Assembly: GCA_964438735.1 (NCBI GenBank)
Contig: CAYTLW010000110.1
Span: forward strand, 1-26,045
Reading direction: 5' to 3'
Length of the DNA: 26,045 nucleotides
Source: CAYTLW01 sp964438735
GTDB taxonomy: Bacteria > Myxococcota_A > UBA9042
Part shown: positions 24,235-26,045 of the stretch, one piece after another
Position numbering within the stretch: position 1 is the stretch's first letter
Layout of the letters: every line of letters begins with the position of its first letter
Notes under the pieces: model-generated
Database searches by the model: none
The model's input: only the letters and a program-made list of their open reading frames with translations
What the model was told of the DNA's origin: nothing
Position numbers and translations under genes: made by a program

Positions 24235-25521
24235 CTATTGGAACATCGGGGCCGGCGGCGGCGCCGTCAGCGACTCCAGGAACGCCTTCAAGTCCGCCTT
24301 CTGCTCCCCGGTCCAGGATTGCGAACGGAGGAACGGTTCCCGTACGCCGGAACCCGGCTCGCGGTCTTCCACGTTGGCATAGTGCTCAATCACCGCCGCC
24401 AGGTCCGCCAGGTGGCCGGCGTGCATATACGGTGCCGTCTCCGACACATTGCGCAACGTCGGCACCTTGAACGACCCGCGGGCGGCGAACTCGTTGACCG
24501 TCAGGTGGATCAGCCGTTCGCATTGCTCCGACTCCAGGTCGCTATGGGGGCCGAAGCAGTTGAAGTCGGACCCCAGCAGCGCCAGCACCCCCTGGTAACG
24601 TCCCTCGTCCTTGGCCGGCGCCCAGGTCGGTTGCTTCAGGCCGATGTTGGAGAACGCCTCGTTGCTCAGCGTCGGACCGAAGTGGCAGATGGTGCAGCCC
24701 GAGTCGTCGTCGAGAAATAACTTCAAACCGCGCCGGGCCGCGACGCCGAGGTGGCCGCCGCCGCTGTCGTCGCCATCACGTACCGCCGCCACGTGTCGAT
24801 CGAAGGGCGCCACGCCGGGCACCAACAGGTGTTCATAAGCCGCGATGGCTTTGCCCACATTGGCGAAGATCGCGTCCACCGCCTGCCGATCCGCCTCCGC
24901 CATGGCCGCCCAGGCGAGCTGATGGGGATGCTGGCGGTCGTCCGCCACCGGCCGGCCCGCCGTCGGAAAGCGCTTGTTATCGCCCAGGTCGGGCAGGGCG
25001 CCGAAGATGGCCTCGTACGCCGGCCGATAATGCTCGTGGATCACCTGCGCCACGGCCAGCCGAGACGAGCCATGTTCGGCCGGGCTCTCGATGGGCCCCA
25101 AGGCCTGCGCCCACAAGCTGTCCGCGCGCCCATCCCAGAACTGCCAGGGGCTCGACGCGGCGCCCAGCACGGTCGGCGTATTCCGACCCGCGGTGCCCAC
25201 TCCCTCGCCCAACTTCTTGCCGTCGGTGAAGTACGTCTCCGGCGCGTGGCAGCTGGCGCAGGAGACCTCGCCGTTGGCGCTCATGCGGGTGTCGAAGAAG
25301 AGCTCCTTGCCCAGTTTGGCGGCAGCCGGATCAGCGGCCCACTTGTTGCTGGGGTCGGCGACCGGCGGCGGCATCGGCGACATGTCGAGCAGCCGCAACC
25401 GTTCCTGGGAGGTCAGCGGGGGCACATCTTCTTCGGCCTTGCAGGCCGGCGAGCACAGCGCCGCCAGCACCGCCAGCGCCGCCAGGAGGTGACCCGTGCG
25501 TGGGAACCCGTGACCGCCCAC
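24235..25521 (-). CDS. Di-heme cytochrome c peroxidase (CCP/MauG family)
   Basis: A 428-aa exported protein. GTG 25521 begins 2 nt after the stop of the upstream gene; the N-terminus (TGHLLAALAVLAALCSPACK) is a signal peptide, possibly with lipidation. Two c-type heme sites are present: C88-A-S-C91-H92 in GEVSCASCHAPETYFTDG and C276-T-I-C279-H280 in GCTICHFGPTLSNEAFSNIG. Further family features are RNTPTVLGA, FWDGRADSLWAQALGPI and FKVPTLRNVSETAPYMHAGH. The family reduces hydrogen peroxide with cytochrome c electrons in the periplasm; MauG-like oxidations are the alternative. A 7-aa APMFQ-type Pro-rich tail ends the protein. Likely co-transcribed with the upstream DUF4215-type gene, though a shared pathway is not evident. 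Confidence 0.9.
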   Translation of the reverse strand: MGGHGFPRTGHLLAALAVLAALCSPACKAEEDVPPLTSQERLRLLDMSPMPPPVADPSNKWAADPAAAKLGKELFFDTRMSANGEVSCASCHAPETYFTDGKKLGEGVGTAGRNTPTVLGAASSPWQFWDGRADSLWAQALGPIESPAEHGSSRLAVAQVIHEHYRPAYEAIFGALPDLGDNKRFPTAGRPVADDRQHPHQLAWAAMAEADRQAVDAIFANVGKAIAAYEHLLVPGVAPFDRHVAAVRDGDDSGGGHLGVAARRGLKLFLDDDSGCTICHFGPTLSNEAFSNIGLKQPTWAPAKDEGRYQGVLALLGSDFNCFGPHSDLESEQCERLIHLTVNEFAARGSFKVPTLRNVSETAPYMHAGHLADLAAVIEHYANVEDREPGSGVREPFLRSQSWTGEQKADLKAFLESLTAPPPAPMFQ

Positions 25522-25523
25522 TG

Positions 25524-26045
25524 CTACTCGTACTGGTAGGCCACCCAAGCCCGCACCGACGAGCCTGGGTCCTTGTATGCCTTGCCGTCCTCGGACTTGT
25601 CGTCGCAGTACTTGCCGTCCCAGTCGTAGTGGTAGTCCCACTGCACGGTCAGCGCGGCGCCTGGAGTCGAGACGTAGTTGTTGGCCTTGACGTTGGCGTA
25701 GGTGAAGCCCGTCGCCGAGCCGCCCTTGTTGGGGGTCGGGTTGAGCTTGTGGTTGCCGTTCGTGTTGTTGTTCTGGCCGCACCACCAGGTGAAGTTCAAG
25801 CCGCCGCCGGTCAAGCGGAAGCGGTTCGGGCCCGAGCTCTTGTCGCTATCACCACAGATGGCCACCTTGAGGATGCGAATCTTGCGCCCCGCCTTGCCCG
25901 GGATGGTGAACAGGGTCTTGGTCGGTCCGCCCTGGCCCATGCCGGAGCCCCAGCCCGGGATGATGTTCGACTTGCACTGATTGTTGCAGACGTCCTTGTC
26001 CACCTTGTTGCCGTCGTCGCACTCTTCCTTGCCGGTCCAGACCAC
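25524..26045 (-). CDS. Secreted DUF4215-type protein, C-terminal part
   Basis: Partial: 173 residues to the TAG at 25524-25526, the start lies beyond the window end. It opens within a Cys-rich element, EECDDGNKVDKDVCNNQC, matching the DUF4215 (Myxococcus Cys-rich) repeat. The remainder is a Gly/Asn-rich beta domain: KAGRKIRILKVAICGDSDKS, NRFRLTGGGLNFTWWCGQNN and TVQWDYHYDWDGKYC. Probably a surface or secreted protein of unknown function. Its stop is 2 nt before the peroxidase start. Confidence 0.75.
   Translation of the reverse strand: MVWTGKEECDDGNKVDKDVCNNQCKSNIIPGWGSGMGQGGPTKTLFTIPGKAGRKIRILKVAICGDSDKSSGPNRFRLTGGGLNFTWWCGQNNNTNGNHKLNPTPNKGGSATGFTYANVKANNYVSTPGAALTVQWDYHYDWDGKYCDDKSEDGKAYKDPGSSVRAWVAYQYE

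Overview
This is a high-GC window with one 100-base N gap (5915-6014), which suggests a draft or metagenome-assembled genome. The gene content points to a deltaproteobacterial or Myxococcota-type organism. There are many exported, cysteine-rich lipoproteins (a 25-residue six-Cys tandem repeat, an eleven-fold CDDGDxCTxDxC repeat behind a MopE-like EVCDGLDNDCDG motif, an EECDDGN DUF4215-type motif, a SUMF1-fold lipoprotein and a beta-helix lipoprotein). They sit beside HdrA, group 3 [NiFe]-hydrogenase and selenium-metabolism genes. The lineage is inferred from family composition only.

Layout. 1-541 (-): 5' part of a repeat-rich lipoprotein that runs off the window. 844-1305 (+): SRPBCC protein. 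1383-3415 (-): BASS transporter plus GT4 glycosyltransferase, two genes 2 nt apart. 3638-6269 (+): haloalkane dehalogenase with an export signal, whose stop overlaps the start of a DbpA-like DEAD-box helicase interrupted by the gap. 6448-11357 (+): an HdrA with an inserted GltD-like module, a broken hydrogenase large-subunit gene, and selD. 11484-14345 (+): large Cys-rich lipoprotein. 14432-14508: tRNA-Val(CAC) with a likely terminator. 14564-14681: repeats. 14692-15386 (-): small antitoxin-like protein plus nucleotidyltransferase. 15587-16810 (-): 5'-truncated choice-of-anchor/PKD-like protein. 17017-18791 (+): NorC/NorB-like pair. 18846-26045 (-): run of exported proteins (beta-helix, SUMF1-fold, 42-Cys lipoprotein, di-heme peroxidase, DUF4215-type partial).

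Main results. selD appears to be a selenoprotein gene: it reads through an in-frame TGA at 10359-10361, exactly at the catalytic Cys position. A perfect 7-bp hairpin with a GGTTCT loop, 13 nt after the TGA, fits a bacterial SECIS. Just upstream the HdrA/hydrogenase unit looks eroded. Three of eight Fe-S cysteines in the last HdrA ferredoxin domain are replaced, and the hydrogenase gene has an amber codon and stops matching after about 117 residues. The dehalogenase keeps every catalytic spacing of Rhodococcus DhaA but carries a 36-residue N-terminal extension with a signal peptide. The NorB-like protein has Met where heme-copper oxidases have the second low-spin heme His.

Several apparent gene starts were moved inward to positions with a Shine-Dalgarno sequence or signal peptide. 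No CRISPR array, intact insertion sequence or phage gene was seen.
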